Shown one piece after another: positions 34,538 through 47,800 of a stretch of 64,000 bases of DNA. The stretch is from Pisaster brevispinus (Eukaryota; Echinodermata; Asteroidea; Forcipulatida; Asteriidae). The stretch spans positions 9,208,001 to 9,272,000 of the forward strand of contig JAMKCF010000014.1 in the NCBI GenBank assembly GCA_023634235.1, read 5' to 3'. Within the stretch, counting starts at the first letter, position 1. Each line of letters starts with the position of its first letter. A model generated the notes under the pieces. The model was not told where the DNA came from and did no database searches. It saw nothing but the letters and a program-made list of their open reading frames with translations. The position numbers were made by a program, and so were the translations under genes.

Positions 34538-36365
34538 TAAACCATCCTTGTCAAAAATGAGATGTCGTCACATAAGGTGTTTCACAGAGTGCCGAGGGTA
34601 CCGTGGGGGACAATTTGCCCCTCCCCCACAACCGCACCCAAAAAGGAACACAAACATAGTTCACTAAAGGAACTCCTGAAGAACATAAAATGAAGGCATA
34701 AGAAATGCAACAAAACTCAGTAGATTACACTGCAATGCAATACCTGAATCATTGGAGTAGTACGCCCTACCAGTATACTACATTGCATTCCAAACGGACG
34801 GTCCTGACGAGTTTGAAAACTCATGCCATGGTGAATGCATACACACAATGTAGAAACATGAGACTTAATCTTAAACAGGTTTCCCTCCAGTTCATTTATC
34901 TGCCCTAACATTTATTTCGTTTTCACACCCTGTTGTGTCTATGGTTTTGAAAGCCTTTCCAACTGTTGGGTTCGAAAGGCGGAAATAGGCCTATATATAT
35001 CTGTACTCTCTTATGACCAGCGAAAATGTTGTAGGCCTAACTCTTTCGATTTCAGACATGGTAAATGGCATGTAAGTCACAACAGCATTGTTGTTATAGG
35101 CTATAATTTACCGTTGCACAAAACCCTTTTATGTCGAACTGCAGTTGGGGCTTTTATTTAGAACCGTCAATAAAATGGCGTCTAAAAATCTTGTTCAAGT
35201 TCACGCTCGAACAACCACGATGCCTTTAACACAGTTTTTTTTTTATTGACCATAAAATCTTACTTGGTAAAGAGCACTGGAGAGCTGTTGATATAAAACA
35301 CTGTTGGATTCGACCCACTTTGAAGTAATGTAGTTTTAGAGAAAGAGGTCATTTTCACCCCAAAAATTGAATACGAGAAAGGCTTCTGGGGGGGGGGGGG
35401 TCACAACTGTCAGAAAAAAATCGTTTACAATTCTCATGTAAAATCGCGCACGTTAGAAATTTATTATGCATCTGTCTTTTATCGTACTACATTATTTTGT
35501 TTCGCCTGCAGAGATATGGTAAGATTAATCCTTTTGCATATTTGGTCAAAACAAATCGAGCTAGAATTTCCCCCGATGTGTAAATCAACCTCGCTGTAGG
35601 GAGTTATTATTGCGTGCTAAATAAATGTTGCCGCTCAAGGGAAAAGTCCACATTTTCCTAGTTTTGATGTTCAGACTGTTCGACGCCTCTCACTAAACTC
35701 AATAATACGTTGGGCCACGACATCAAGACTTATTTCAGTAGAGCTGCTTGCTATTACCCATGAAATTTGATAAAAGCAGGCCTTGCGTTTGATATTTTTG
35801 TTAAGTACGCAAATTGTCTAGTAAACTGCGTTTTACTTGCAGTTACACACAGGAAGGTTTAGTAGACCACATTTTAAACATGTATTGTCATAAATGTATC
35901 TTTCTGATGTATTGTAGCGACCACAACCAGTTTATTATGGCCCAAAAGTTCCATTCACACACAGCTCTGTGTTGCATACACACAATCCGTCAACACTGAA
36001 TACAAATACTGTTTTAACGCTACATACGAAGAGTGGACCTGAGAACAAAAGAAATCCACATAATGTAGAAACATTATGTGGACTTAAACACGTCCACACA
36101 GTGGTTTTTCACAGTTTTGAATGGCTGCAACACAGAAACATAACAGAGCAAACAAAGACATCGAAACACGAAACATCAATCAACTTCATAAATCATTTTT
36201 ATCAGGAAGTTTTATTGGCAATATTTGTTGTCCACCATCCCATCACACGTATTCACGGCGCACATTATTTTACTCTCATAAACACGTCTACCAAGGGTTT
36301 GCTATCACAGTGTTTATTGATAGTATTCTTAATTCTATACAATAATTAATAGTAAATAATTGCTG

Positions 36366-36618
36366 GGACCCAATTTCGTGGCTCTGCTTACCGCGGAATT
36401 CTACGCTTACGGTCAAACATTCTTCGCGTACAGGGTTGGCAACGAAATGATGCGCTAGCTGTGTAGCGAAGAATGTTTGGTGGAGTGAGATACGCATGCT
36501 CGCCAATGTCTTGCTAGCATGTGAAATACGCTTACCATGGATTTGTATGTTACCGTAGGTGTCGACATTCCTCTTGCGGTTGTTTAAAAAAAAACAAGAG
36601 GCACAGAATTGGGCCCTG
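36366..36618. mobile_element. MITE of the GGGCCCAATTTC family, copy 1
   Basis: The left end GGACCCAATTTCGTGGCTC and right end CAGAATTGGGCCC are inverted. The interior (GCTCTGCTTACCGCGGAATT, GCGCTAGCTGTGTA, GTGAAATACGCTTAC) is collinear with 44737-44993. An apparent ORF over it is not a gene. Confidence 0.65.
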
Positions 36619-37285
36619 CTGTTCTTTTGTCTTCCCATGATTCTGTTTTTACTTTAATTATTTATTTTTTTACATGCACAGAAGGGTGGACACTTTAAAA
36701 CAATATGCTAGCCTGGAAAGACAGAGAAAACAGTTGAGAAAGCATTGGGGGAAAAGCAGCCAGGGATTCCAGGCTAGCGTAGGATATCGTTGGAAAATAC
36801 AAGCGGTTCATTTATACAGCATTTTATTTTGGGTTCTGCGAACTGCAAATCGGGCAACAAAAATGCTGGAATTGTAGTTTACAAAACCATGGCTACCTTA
36901 CATAGAAATGAGTGGAAATTGTCGTTTTTACTTTTTTACTTTTATAAGGAAAGGTGAATTACTCATTATTATCATTTAAAAGGTACAAACAGTAACTGCT
37001 TACGAAATAAATTATGAATGCGTTTAGTGTGACTGAAAAATCAACCTCTGCTAAATCGTTGGTAACAGATTGTAAACCAGATGATATCAAAAACTTTACT
37101 TCCGGCTTCACATTTAGTTTTCATGTGGAGACTTCGACAAAAAAAAGTATTTGAAAGACAAGAAGCATTAATTGAAAATAAAAGCAACAAAAAAGACACA
37201 ATAAAATTCACGCATAACTGCGTCGTAGGATACACTATACATATTTATAAACATTTAACATCTATTTTACCTTAATTACACTAGC

Positions 37286-37495
37286 CAGTGTGTGTGTGAG
37301 TTTGTTTTCACATTCAAACCGGGGACCTATAACAAAAGAGGACAATAGGGTCCCCGGTTGGGTAAAGGTCCCCAGTTAGAAATTGTGTACAAAACCAATG
37401 GGAGCTGTTGCCAAAAAGTTAGAGTCCAAACAAAAGAGGGACAATAGGAGGTCCCCGATTGGAGGTGTTTACACACTTGTGTGTGTGTGTGTGTG
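37286..37495. mobile_element. MITE with ACCGAGGAC ends, copy 3
   Basis: CATTCAAACCGGGGACC at the left and GGTCCCCGATTGGAGG at the right are inverted, with GT-repeat tips (a (TG)n run at 37478-37499). The interior TGTACAAAACCAATGGGAGC matches copy 1. Confidence 0.6.
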
Positions 37496-38810
37496 TGTGC
37501 ATAGCAGTACAGCACACTGAAGATTCTTATGCTCAAACACAAAAACTGTGAGAGTTGACTTCCGATGTAACACTTCTGACTTCATGTCATAAAAAAAAAA
37601 TAATAATTGTCAAATGGAGTCAGTCTGTTTTAAAAAAAAAACTGAGTTATTTCGGTTATGATATTTACATTGAAGAATGTAAAAACAATTGTTAAAAACA
37701 CAGATAGGCTTTGAAGTCTTTAAAAAATAAAGTTAAATTAGTCAAAAAAAATTGCAGCACCCATTTTTGTCTAACTGTTTCGCCTCAACCAAACCCTTGA
37801 CAATTTGTTCACAATAGTTTGTGAGAATTTGTGTCCATTTAAAGCAAGAGAATTGTCATTAAACACCTCCTTCTTTCTCTTTTTTTTCCAAATATTTTTA
37901 AAATTATTATTGGGGTTTTTGGCAACCTCTTGATATGTACAGCCATTATAAAGTCTTGTCCCCTGAGGTAACAACAAGTATTTGTGTTGGTTATTATGTG
38001 ACGAAATGAAAGGTACCAGTCTACTGCGGCATCAACATGGCTTCATTCTGACCTTCAGAGACATGTGTGCAAAAAAAAATCAAAATGAACGCCCTTCGCT
38101 CTGGAGCTCAAGGAATGATTTCTTTGGGACCTTTGCCTAATCCAAATATTCTTTACTAACCCCTTTCACAACATCCACCACAGCGACCGTGCCAGGCTCA
38201 CCATTTCGGGAGTCAGGTAAGCGTGTTGCCTAAAATTCGCACTCCCAAGATGGCATAATCAAGATTATTGTGATGATAAAGTCAGGTGAACTGGCTCAAT
38301 AGAGGGCCTTGGCCTTTTTCCCCAAACCACTGCTCTCGAGTATACACTGTACATATAAATGTACTTTATGTACGTTAAATGTATTTGCTAGCCTTGCATC
38401 AAGACAAAAATACTCTTTTAGGGGCCTTCGCCTTTTTTCAAATCACTGCTCTAGACTATACATTTTTGTACATTTAAAGGTACTTTAAATGTATGACCTA
38501 GTCTTGCATCAAGGCGTTTTCTTTTCATATGTACATTCAGATGACCAGCCCAATAGGCTGGTACATTTTTTGTATTAAAGAAGGTTCAACTGCAAATTGA
38601 TGGAGCCCGCTTAGCATATTTCAATCAGTTTCTCTCAAGGTGGGCTCCAAAATGTCAACAAAGATGGTTTTTGATGACAGAGCTAACTTGCACCCATGCT
38701 TTGATTCTTATGCAGTGGTTAATTTGTCTAAGATGAGGCCCTGGTCGGGTAAGGAGGGGAGGGGGGTGGTAAGGGTTGACCGTTGTCCAGAGGGAGGTTG
38801 CTTGATTGAT

Positions 38811-38888
38811 CTACCAGTTGCCCAGACCTGCCCGCAGAGTCAGGAAGTACACTTGAGAGTTGGCCGGACGAATTGAGGCAAAGAACAC
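38811..38888 (-). CDS. MAP4K4-like terminal coding exon 18
   Basis: Acceptor TTGTTGTACAG, then [25 protein letters not shown] and stop TAG (38811-38813). It corresponds to VFFASVRSGGSSQVYFMTL in vertebrates. It was too short to appear as an ORF with its own start; I placed it by homology and phase. Confidence 0.92.
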   Translation of the reverse strand: MFFASIRPANSQVYFLTLRAGLGNW

Positions 38889-41800
38889 CTGTACAACAAG
38901 AAGAGGGGAGTAACAGAACGGTCATCAGAACGTGTTTCTGGCAGTGGCTGCTGTGTGTTCCACAGCACCTTGTAAAGCCTTATACGATGCTACCGGTCTC
39001 ATAATTCACAAATGTCAAAAATCCTGTCTTAAAGATGTTTCTCTTTGTTCAAGCATCTGGAGTACCTTATTGGTAGATACGTGCGCTACATAAGATTATG
39101 GTTATTATTACTATTAATATTAGTGTTTTTCCAAACATACCTTTAATCTTTGCAATTCCAAAACTCCTCTTAAAAGTTCAGCAAAAATAAAACAACTTTT
39201 TAAGCCTTATAAAAAATACTTCAGTTCCAGTGGCAGTACAGAGTTACAAAACCTGTGCTATGGAGGAGACTTTTGCGGGGAAATTAAAGTCCTGTTGGTT
39301 TTTTTAAAATGAGAATAGTCTTACCTTATCGTTACGTTCACAGAGGAAACGTAGCTGCTGACTACGCTTGTGCATGAAGACCCCGTCAAGGTGTCCCGTC
39401 TCGGCTGAGCGTATCTCTATGGCCTTGTTGCCCCAGCCCATGATCTGGCCTGTACTGATGTAAGCTGTCAACATCAAAAATACATACACATGCATAAAAG
39501 GTGGACTAATTCACATTGCATTTGAATTAGAGGCCAAACGGTTTAGTACATCGAACTTGAGTTCTGGCATTGCCGTAGTGTGGGTTCGGGTCCTGGTTAT
39601 GGCACTTGTGCAATTAATTTAACCATATTGCTTCAACCTTCAGATGGGACGTAAATCCATGGGTCCAAAGTGTTGTGTAATGCACGTAAAAGAACCCAGT
39701 GCACTTATCACTAAGAGAAGGGTGTTTCTGGTATGGTTGGTTGCATACCTTTACAAGGTACTATACAAATGGGTCTCTCAATTCAAACTCCGCATAACTA
39801 TCGTTAAGATAATAAGTGCTTTGAGACGCCCATAGATAAGTGCAATAGACCTAAATGAATCATAATAATCATAACAACAATAATACTTTGTGAGGATTGT
39901 CATCCTGACTCGCAGCCGAAAGGCTGAAGGCCGTGCCTGGACAGAACACCGAGGAAGTTATTGTTGGGAAAAAAAGCTTTTATGTAAAATGCATGTTTGA
40001 ATGCTATTCCGCATCTATTTAGCTATTGTAGAAGGAATTTGTGTAGTGATCAATTTTACTTAGACCTTGTTGCCCATCGGTGAGTAAGAAAATATTCCAA
40101 CATAGAACCAAAAACTATCTGAGCTACATTACTCTTGAAATTTTAACACAGCAGCAAGTTCCTCAAAAATAACAGAACCAATAAGTTCTTAACAACAATA
40201 CTCAAAGGTTCCATACAAATCTAGAACCTAGAACGATCTGTTGACTTACCCACTGAGGTTGGCAGCTCACCCCATTGTAGGATGACATCCTTAAATGCAG
40301 CACCAGTTGTGTCAACAAAGACACCTTCATCTGTCAGGATTAACATTAAATCAAAAAAGAGGATTAACATTCAAGAATTAGATCAACATCCAATAATAAG
40401 GATTTACATTCAATAATAAGGATTAATAACATTCCAGAATAAGAATTAGCGATCAAGAATAAGGATTAAAATTTAAGATTAAGGATTAACATTCAAGAAT
40501 AAGGATTAACATACAAGAATAAGGATTAACATTGTACACAGTGGCAGATTCCTTAATCAAAAACACAGAACCAATACATTCTAAACAATAAAACTCAAGG
40601 GTTCAATGCACATAAGAGTCCAGATTTAAACGAAATGTCATACACACTGTTGCAATAGAGTAGCAAGTTCCAAAATAGAACCAAAGACTATCTGAGCTAC
40701 ATTGATCTCCCTATTATAGCACAATAGCAAGTTAAAATAACAAAATAAAATTTTAAAATACTCAAAGGTTCCACACAAATGTAGAACCTCGAACGATCTG
40801 AACTAAAATACTGACATTTGTAGCATAGCAGATTTCTAAAAAGCATCAAGGCAATAAATTATGAACACTAACATTCACAGGTTCCATACAAATACATAAC
40901 CTAGAATAACCTGACCACATGTCCACAAGTACATGTAACATGTACATGTACAAAGTACATGTACCACGTTCTTCAACAACATTGAACAAGTATTTTCTTA
41001 TTAACAAATGATAACATTCAAAATGTTCCATAAAAACTGAAAGCCTAGGAACAATAAATGTAAAAATAGTAAAGCAGTATCAGGTTATTTAAATATCAAA
41101 AGAACAATAATATTAACAGGTTTCATAGAAATTAAAAACATAGAACTGTCATAGCAACAATACTCACTGTTGTAACACAGTAGCAGATTCTTTCCTTGAC
41201 TACTGGGCAAGATCACTATACAGTAAGGGGTGATGGTCCCGATATCCTGAGGACAGGAAACAATTCCTCAATTAAAAAACAGCAACATTAATAAAAAATT
41301 TCAATGTAAAATTTCATACTATATACATTTGAAGAACCCGCAAATTACTGTTGCTTATTTTGATTGCCAAAATCGAAATAAGCCCTGTATGAACATGCAC
41401 AAAATACTTGACAAGTATACCATTTTTTGCTGTTCAAGTCGTCTTTAAAGCACACGGATGATGGACGACATTGGTGACAGTCAAAGACCAGTGTCTGCAC
41501 TTTATGTGACCCAACATATAGATGAAATAACAAACCCGAGAAATCGGTCATCATAGTCACAGGAAAAACCTTACATTGAATGTTTTCACTGTTTTCAAAC
41601 ATTGACTTTTGGTCTCGCGAGATTAAAACTAACTGGTTTAATTGTTTAAAAAACTAAAGCATTTCAAGCAAAAAATTTCAAGGGAAGTTTTCCACAATGA
41701 CCATCTTTATACCATGTAAGTTATGTGCAAATCTGGAGTCTTTTTTTCAACCTTACCAATGCTATGCCCACCCTTTACAAAGGTGGGGTCATCATTTTTG

Positions 41801-44800
41801 TCCACTGTAATGCTGATTCATAGGAAAAATTTTCAAGAAAGATAAAACAAAAGTAACCTGTGAAAGTTTCAATTGAATACAGTGCCTACACATTTAGAAA
41901 ACAGCAACAAGCTTTAAAATCAATCCACAATTGGTGAGGTGACAGCGGGTACCAACTGCATGTCTGGCCCACATTAGGGAAGCATTCATACGGACACCAC
42001 AGAAATTTCCAAAAGTCGCCTGCAGGTGATCTTTGGAGTTTGAAAGATTGTGACATACTTTTGTTGATTTCTGATCAACGGGGGCACCTCAGACAAAATA
42101 ACTTCACAGAATCCTACTACTATTACCATCTTTATAACGAAAAGGCTTTTGGATAAAAATTACACAATTTCTTTTCGGGGTCTACACCAAGGTTATGACC
42201 CTACCTTTAACTAAAAGCGAGACCAACTTTTTTCACAGGTGGGTTGGATGGTGTGTTCAACGCATTGAAAGTAGAAGATGTGAAATAATTTACTCTTCCT
42301 AAAAAAAAAAAAAACCCAATGATTTACTTCCCTTTAAGGCTGTTACTAATCAATGACTTACTAATGAGGGTAGATGGATATCCTGAACTGTAGCGGAGTC
42401 CAGGTCAATGGCATGGAACCCGGCTGATGACCCATAGATGACCTTTAACCTCTGGTTGTCCTCAACAGTCAGGTCAACTATCTGAGGCCGATGGGTCAGA
42501 CTGGAAAATGTCTGCAAGGGAGGAAATCAAAGTTATGTACAATTGCTACATCTCAGAAAAATATTGCTCCTTCATGGCATCCACTGAAAGGTAAATTTCC
42601 ATTGTTCGCGTTGTTTTGCGCTTGCGCACATTCTTGAGATTAATGGATTTAATTGGTCAGTCTGCTTCCACCTAGTGTCCCAAAAGGTCTCCATTGTTGA
42701 ATAGACCACTTTGCCTTTGTGAGATCAAACCTCTGAAAGACCCAGCCTGGGTCTAATGTCATAAAGCTGGGCCTAATTTCATAAAGCCTGTTGCCACACA
42801 ATTTGCTAAGCACAAAACACATCTTGCTTAGCTGAAACAGATTATCAGCCAAAAATGCCTTGTTAATGTATTTTCCCAGCAAGGCAAAATTATTTCCTAA
42901 ACTTGTTTATTCCTGTTTAACTGCTCTTTGAAATTACTTTGGCTGGTCCGAAAAGCCAATTTGACTACACATAACATACCTGTCTTGGTGTTGAAAATCA
43001 AATACAGTAATAGTTTTAAAGTAACTAATTGTCTGACTTTATCTAATCTTCCATTTGAATAAACATATGTAGTCTCACCTTGAAAGACATGAACTTGTGA
43101 TAAGGCTTTGGGGCCCAGGCGTAGATCTCGATGCTGTCCTTCAGAGCAATAACGAGGAATTTAATCTTCTCGTACTTGACAACTTTGTAATGAATACACC
43201 CTTCTAGATCACCCACAGACACGAAGCCCGCCTTACGCTTGTCCATCGTCTGCTGCTGCTCGACATAAACAAGAAGAAAGAAAAACACACCAACATTATG
43301 AGATATACAGATTTCGGTTGATAATATTAGTTAAACGGCAGGTTCCTTAATACAAAACATAAACGGCCATTGAAGACCTCATCACCACTCTTTTATTTCC
43401 TTATTATTTCAGACGTTACACATAGACCCCAACTTCAATATAACCAATTACTCCTCAGGGTTCTCCCCAGGATTTTTCATAACTGTGTGGCATTCTAGAC
43501 CCAAGTTTTGGCAGTTTTGCCTACGCACGCTGGACACGAGGTCCTCTGAATGTTTTTACTTTGTGTTTATCTTGGTTTTAAAAGCCCTACTGTGCAATCT
43601 AGAGCATTCTAAATAGTGTTATCTTGATGAGTCCCCAACCTCCTACTCCCACCACAAAAAAAAGTATTGAGTAATTTTTTTTACTTGTTTGCGTATGGCC
43701 CTAATCCGCACGCATCGGCACGCAATTCACACATATCGGCCCAATACACTAGCTTGTGCATTTTTCACTCTTCTTTTTCAGACTAAAGAGAAGAATCACT
43801 CACCCCTCCTCCTCCTCCACCCCCTCCGCTATTGTCATCATTCTTGACAATCTTCTGCTTCAACCATGACAGGTAGTATGCTCGTAGTTTACACTTCTTT
43901 CCTACGAGGAAGAGGACAATTTGAAATGAAGGTTTCACAGACTTCCATCACAAAGTGAATAGGATGTTCTGACTCTACCGATCCATTTTAGGAACCAGCC
44001 CAGGTTAGAATCTTAACATGATTCTACCCGAGGTCACATCCACAAATTGGCAGCAGTGGCTGTGGCCAGATCACGGTAAAGGTGTGTTCTTCAACACTGT
44101 AACTGCAGCAAACAGCCGCAGCTGTAGCCAAAGACACAGCCTAGTATGCAGACAATGACTCTCTTTACTGACCCATTTAGGAATCAGCCCCCATGTTAGA
44201 ATCTTAACAATCCTCCTACCTGAGATGCAGACTAGTATGTTCTGACTCTCCAGGACGTCCATCTGTTCAAATCGTTTGCGAGATATCAACGGATAGACTT
44301 TCCCTTCGCCAGATCTGTCCAACAGCATCAAGCCACTGTCGGTGCCTATTAACAGATTCACACCTGCAGAGAATATCAATCAATCAATTAAACATTCATG
44401 CAACATAATAAAGAAACTTCTGCGGTTTGGGTTACTGGCTTTTACTACATTCTGTGTGTAGCAGAGCTAACTGCTTCTCAGTATGAGAGACATGTGCTGT
44501 TCATTACACACAGCCAGATGAGCACCATTCATAGACAGTTTCAATAGTGGGCAGGGCTTAATTGTAAACATGGGAAAGTGCAACCAGCGCTCGATTTCAC
44601 AAAGCACTAAGATTCATCTTAAGATGAGTTGTCAGTATCACCATAGTAATTTCTATTGTGACATCACACTTTGCTTAGCAATTAAGATTGATACACAGTT
44701 AAGATCAATCTTAACTCTTTGTGAAATCGGCCCCAGGGCCCAGTTTCATGGCTCTGCTTACCGCCAAATTCTGCGCTTGCGATCACCATTCTTCACTTAC

Positions 44801-47800
44801 ATGTACAGGGCAAGAGCCAAATTTCTGCGCTAGCTGTGTATGTGAATAATGCCTAGTAATGTGGAGTATGCACACGCACAAGCAAAAGTGCACTGCTAAC
44901 CTGTGAAATACGTTTGATGCAAGCGCGGAATTCCCTGCTTCCGTAAGCGCTGGTTCTTTGCTTCTGGTAAGCAGAGCCATGAAAAATGGGTCCTCGTAGC
45001 ATCTTTAAAACCTTACCCCACAGTGATGCACAAAGTATCTCTGAGTTAAACTTCTTCCTGTACTTCCTGATCTCCGGCATGTCGTTCAGACTGTCGGGCG
45101 TCGTCGGCTTCACATTGACCGAGATGTTGGAGCCTCGTCTCATTGGCGTAAACCCGGGCGCATTGGGCGACGTCGGGCTAGCACCGAAACCGAATGCCGA
45201 AAAGGACGTCTGCTTGCGCATGGGCGATTTGACGTTGGTGACCGGCGCCTTAGGGTTATTACTGATTGCAAGACGGTACTGATGCGGGCGAATGGAAGGA
45301 AAAAACAAGAATACATTAATACGGGACAGGACGGGTAAAGCAAAGACAAAAGAACTTGAAATGGTCACTCATCAAATGCAATCCATTCATGTAAAGCCCT
45401 GGGGGCCAAGTTTCTCAGAGCTGCTTAAGCAGACGGCAATGTATAGCAACTTTCTGCTAAGCAAAAATAAGCAAGGAACCATTTGCAAGTGGAACATTTT
45501 GCTATGGTATTTTGGCTGGTAACCCTTCTCTGGTAAGGGCACAACTGTTTTGTGCTTTGCTAGTTTTTGTGCTTTAAGCAGCTCATTTAAACTGGGCCTT
45601 GCTGTACAACAAGTTGGAAAGCAGCTAGAATGATTTTACCTAGCGGTAGGTACTATTGTTTTGGTTCACTCCTGTCTTGTCGGAATGACAACCTGCATGC
45701 GATACTATGAGATACAACTCAATGGCAGAACCTGTCTGATGTACCATGAGGTACCTACAGACATTGGGTTTAAATATTAGATAGATTTTTTCTTTCAGTC
45801 AAGGAACTTTCCTTTAAGACATCAAAAGAAAAAACTCCATTAACGATAATAATAGTGAGTTGTCAGGACAACATTATCTCATGTTATCACTGACCAAGTT
45901 ACAAGAATTTCCTGCATTGTGCATGGCATCTGCAAAAGTATTTTATGGTTTCTGTTAATTTTTTCATTTTGAAAAAAGCATCACCCGTCAAAGATCACTC
46001 CTTCAGAGAAAAATATGTAAACAAATGTGTTCGTCTTTTCATGAAAAATCGGGCGACGCAACTTTAAACTTGACCAATGAAATCATGACCTGCTCACAGG
46101 AAAGTTGTTCGTGGTAAGTTAACAATGTTATTAGCTTCACCACTCCATTCTGCCCGTTAACTTAACAATGCTGCCGCAACAAGTAAAACCAATTCACCAT
46201 TGTAAAGGACCAGTGTTCGCATTGTTGTGAACAATGTCAAAATGCAGTTTACAAGTATTTAACCAATTTATGTCCAGGGTAACTTAACACAGTTTTTATG
46301 GGATATTGTTAACATGACACATCATCAAATAAGGTTAAATAACTCAAAAATGTATATAAAGGATATAGGAAAATAGTTACTAACGAAAAGGAAGAAATTA
46401 ATCATTTCAAATTACTTGTAAAAAAAACCACACATGTCAATAGTACCTTCAAATTCTGTTTACCAAACCCAAATGCTAACTAATTCCGGTTATGCCCTAC
46501 AACAGTTTAATGTGGCAATGTACGCATGGTGCTTTCCAAGTTCTGTGGGACAAAAAATCCATGGTTCGTTCCCCTCATGAGAATTAAACTTCAGATTATT
46601 TGCAGTGGGCGCATTTTTTTTTCTTCGGTTCAGCACATTTTTGTTTTCGGTTCAGTCACTGGTCATGTGATTTTGTGAGTTTGGTTGTGCCAATATCGTG
46701 TAGCTATTCCGACCAAACCGTAACCGAGTTGTTGGTTCGGTTAGGCTTGGTTCACAAACTACCAAAGAGTGTTTCCTGAAATAAGTTTTAAAATTACCAA
46801 CGCTGAAGCATACCAATGCAATAATGTTGATTAATTTCCAAAGACCACGTTCCACTACATGAAACATGAAAAAACAGACGATACATTTTGAGAGCATTGA
46901 CTTTCAAGAGATGCACTTTCATATGAAAGTCACAAACTGTTTCTAGTTACCGACCTGTTTTCGCGTAGCTCTCGCAAAACATTTCAGTCAGTGATTTCTA
47001 TGCCAAAAACTTCTATTGGTTGGATTCACCACAACACATCCCAAGACTCAGAAAGCACCCATTGACTCAGTATATAGTGCTTATAAATTATTTATACATT
47101 AGGTAGGGTCAATCCGAAATCAGATATCCAATACAGTGTACTGAGAGAGTTCCAACATGGAGGGACCAGTTTTCTTTGGTCATGTGGTTGCTGGATGCCA
47201 TTTTCTGTCCAAATGTAGCACAACCCAATATGCAGTCTAGTCTGGCACCCAGTGTGCACACCCATGAATTTTGGACTAAAAATGTCCTTTATCACAAGTT
47301 GTCACAACTCTCTCAATACACAGGTCTGGTTGAATAATCACTGATGAGAGAAATGCCCCATACAACTTGGCTCTTGTCTTCCTGTTGCAAACTCGGAAAC
47401 TTTGCATCCATGAATCCAACTGCGCATGCAAATCAATCTCATGACATAAACACATCTTGTTCGCAAATCTACATTTAAACAAATTCCTCCAAACTCATAT
47501 CCCTCCAAAAACAAAAAATCAACAGAATACAAAATAAAGTACATGTAAGGAGTTTTGTTGGTAGGTTTAGGAATAAACTTCTAGGACAATACATTCTTTA
47601 AAAAAGCAAAGCGGACTTTGACATCAAAATCTTGTGGCAAAAATTTCACACTTGTTTGGCATGTTAACAGCACTTTGCACCAATGCTAAAAATAGAAGCT
47701 CAGTACCAGACAGCGTGTCGAATTCCACTAACATACGCACGCTTATATGTCCAAGCTTTATGTTTATTTGCGTGTCCTGACTGCACTACTACTGCAGTCT

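Larger units (their letters stand above)
16761..38810. other. Gene-poor intergenic region rich in small repeats
   Basis: Over 22 kb I find no ORF with recognisable protein features; all are short and lack domain motifs. The content I can support is the 3' UTR of the PTB gene and the repeats listed separately. Poly-C tracts at about 28780-28795, 30268-30279 and 35390-35400, and G/T simple sequence at 32037-32150, are also present. Isolated unrecognised exons or non-coding RNAs could still hide here. Confidence 0.55.
40097..41160 (-). repeat. Degenerate tandem repeats surrounding exon 16
   Basis: Units of roughly 145-220 bp share, on the plus strand, AGCAGATTC or AGCAAGTTC, AGAACCAA...ACTATCTGAGCTACATT, and GGTTCCATACAAAT...AGAACCTAGAACGATCTG (in pieces). 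They occur at about 40097-40240, 40530-40620, 40640-40830 and 40840-40915, with fragments to 41160. Part of the unit resembles the 3' end of exon 15. Confidence 0.65.

Noticed and set aside
36288..36638. 116-residue minus-strand ORF
   Set aside because: It overlaps the inverted-repeat element at 36366-36618, which has a homologous non-coding copy at 44737.
45140..45349. Overlapping ORFs on both strands around 45000-45370
   Set aside because: These are shadow frames of kinase exon 10 (45017-45278). Only the frame encoding EILCASLWG is conserved.
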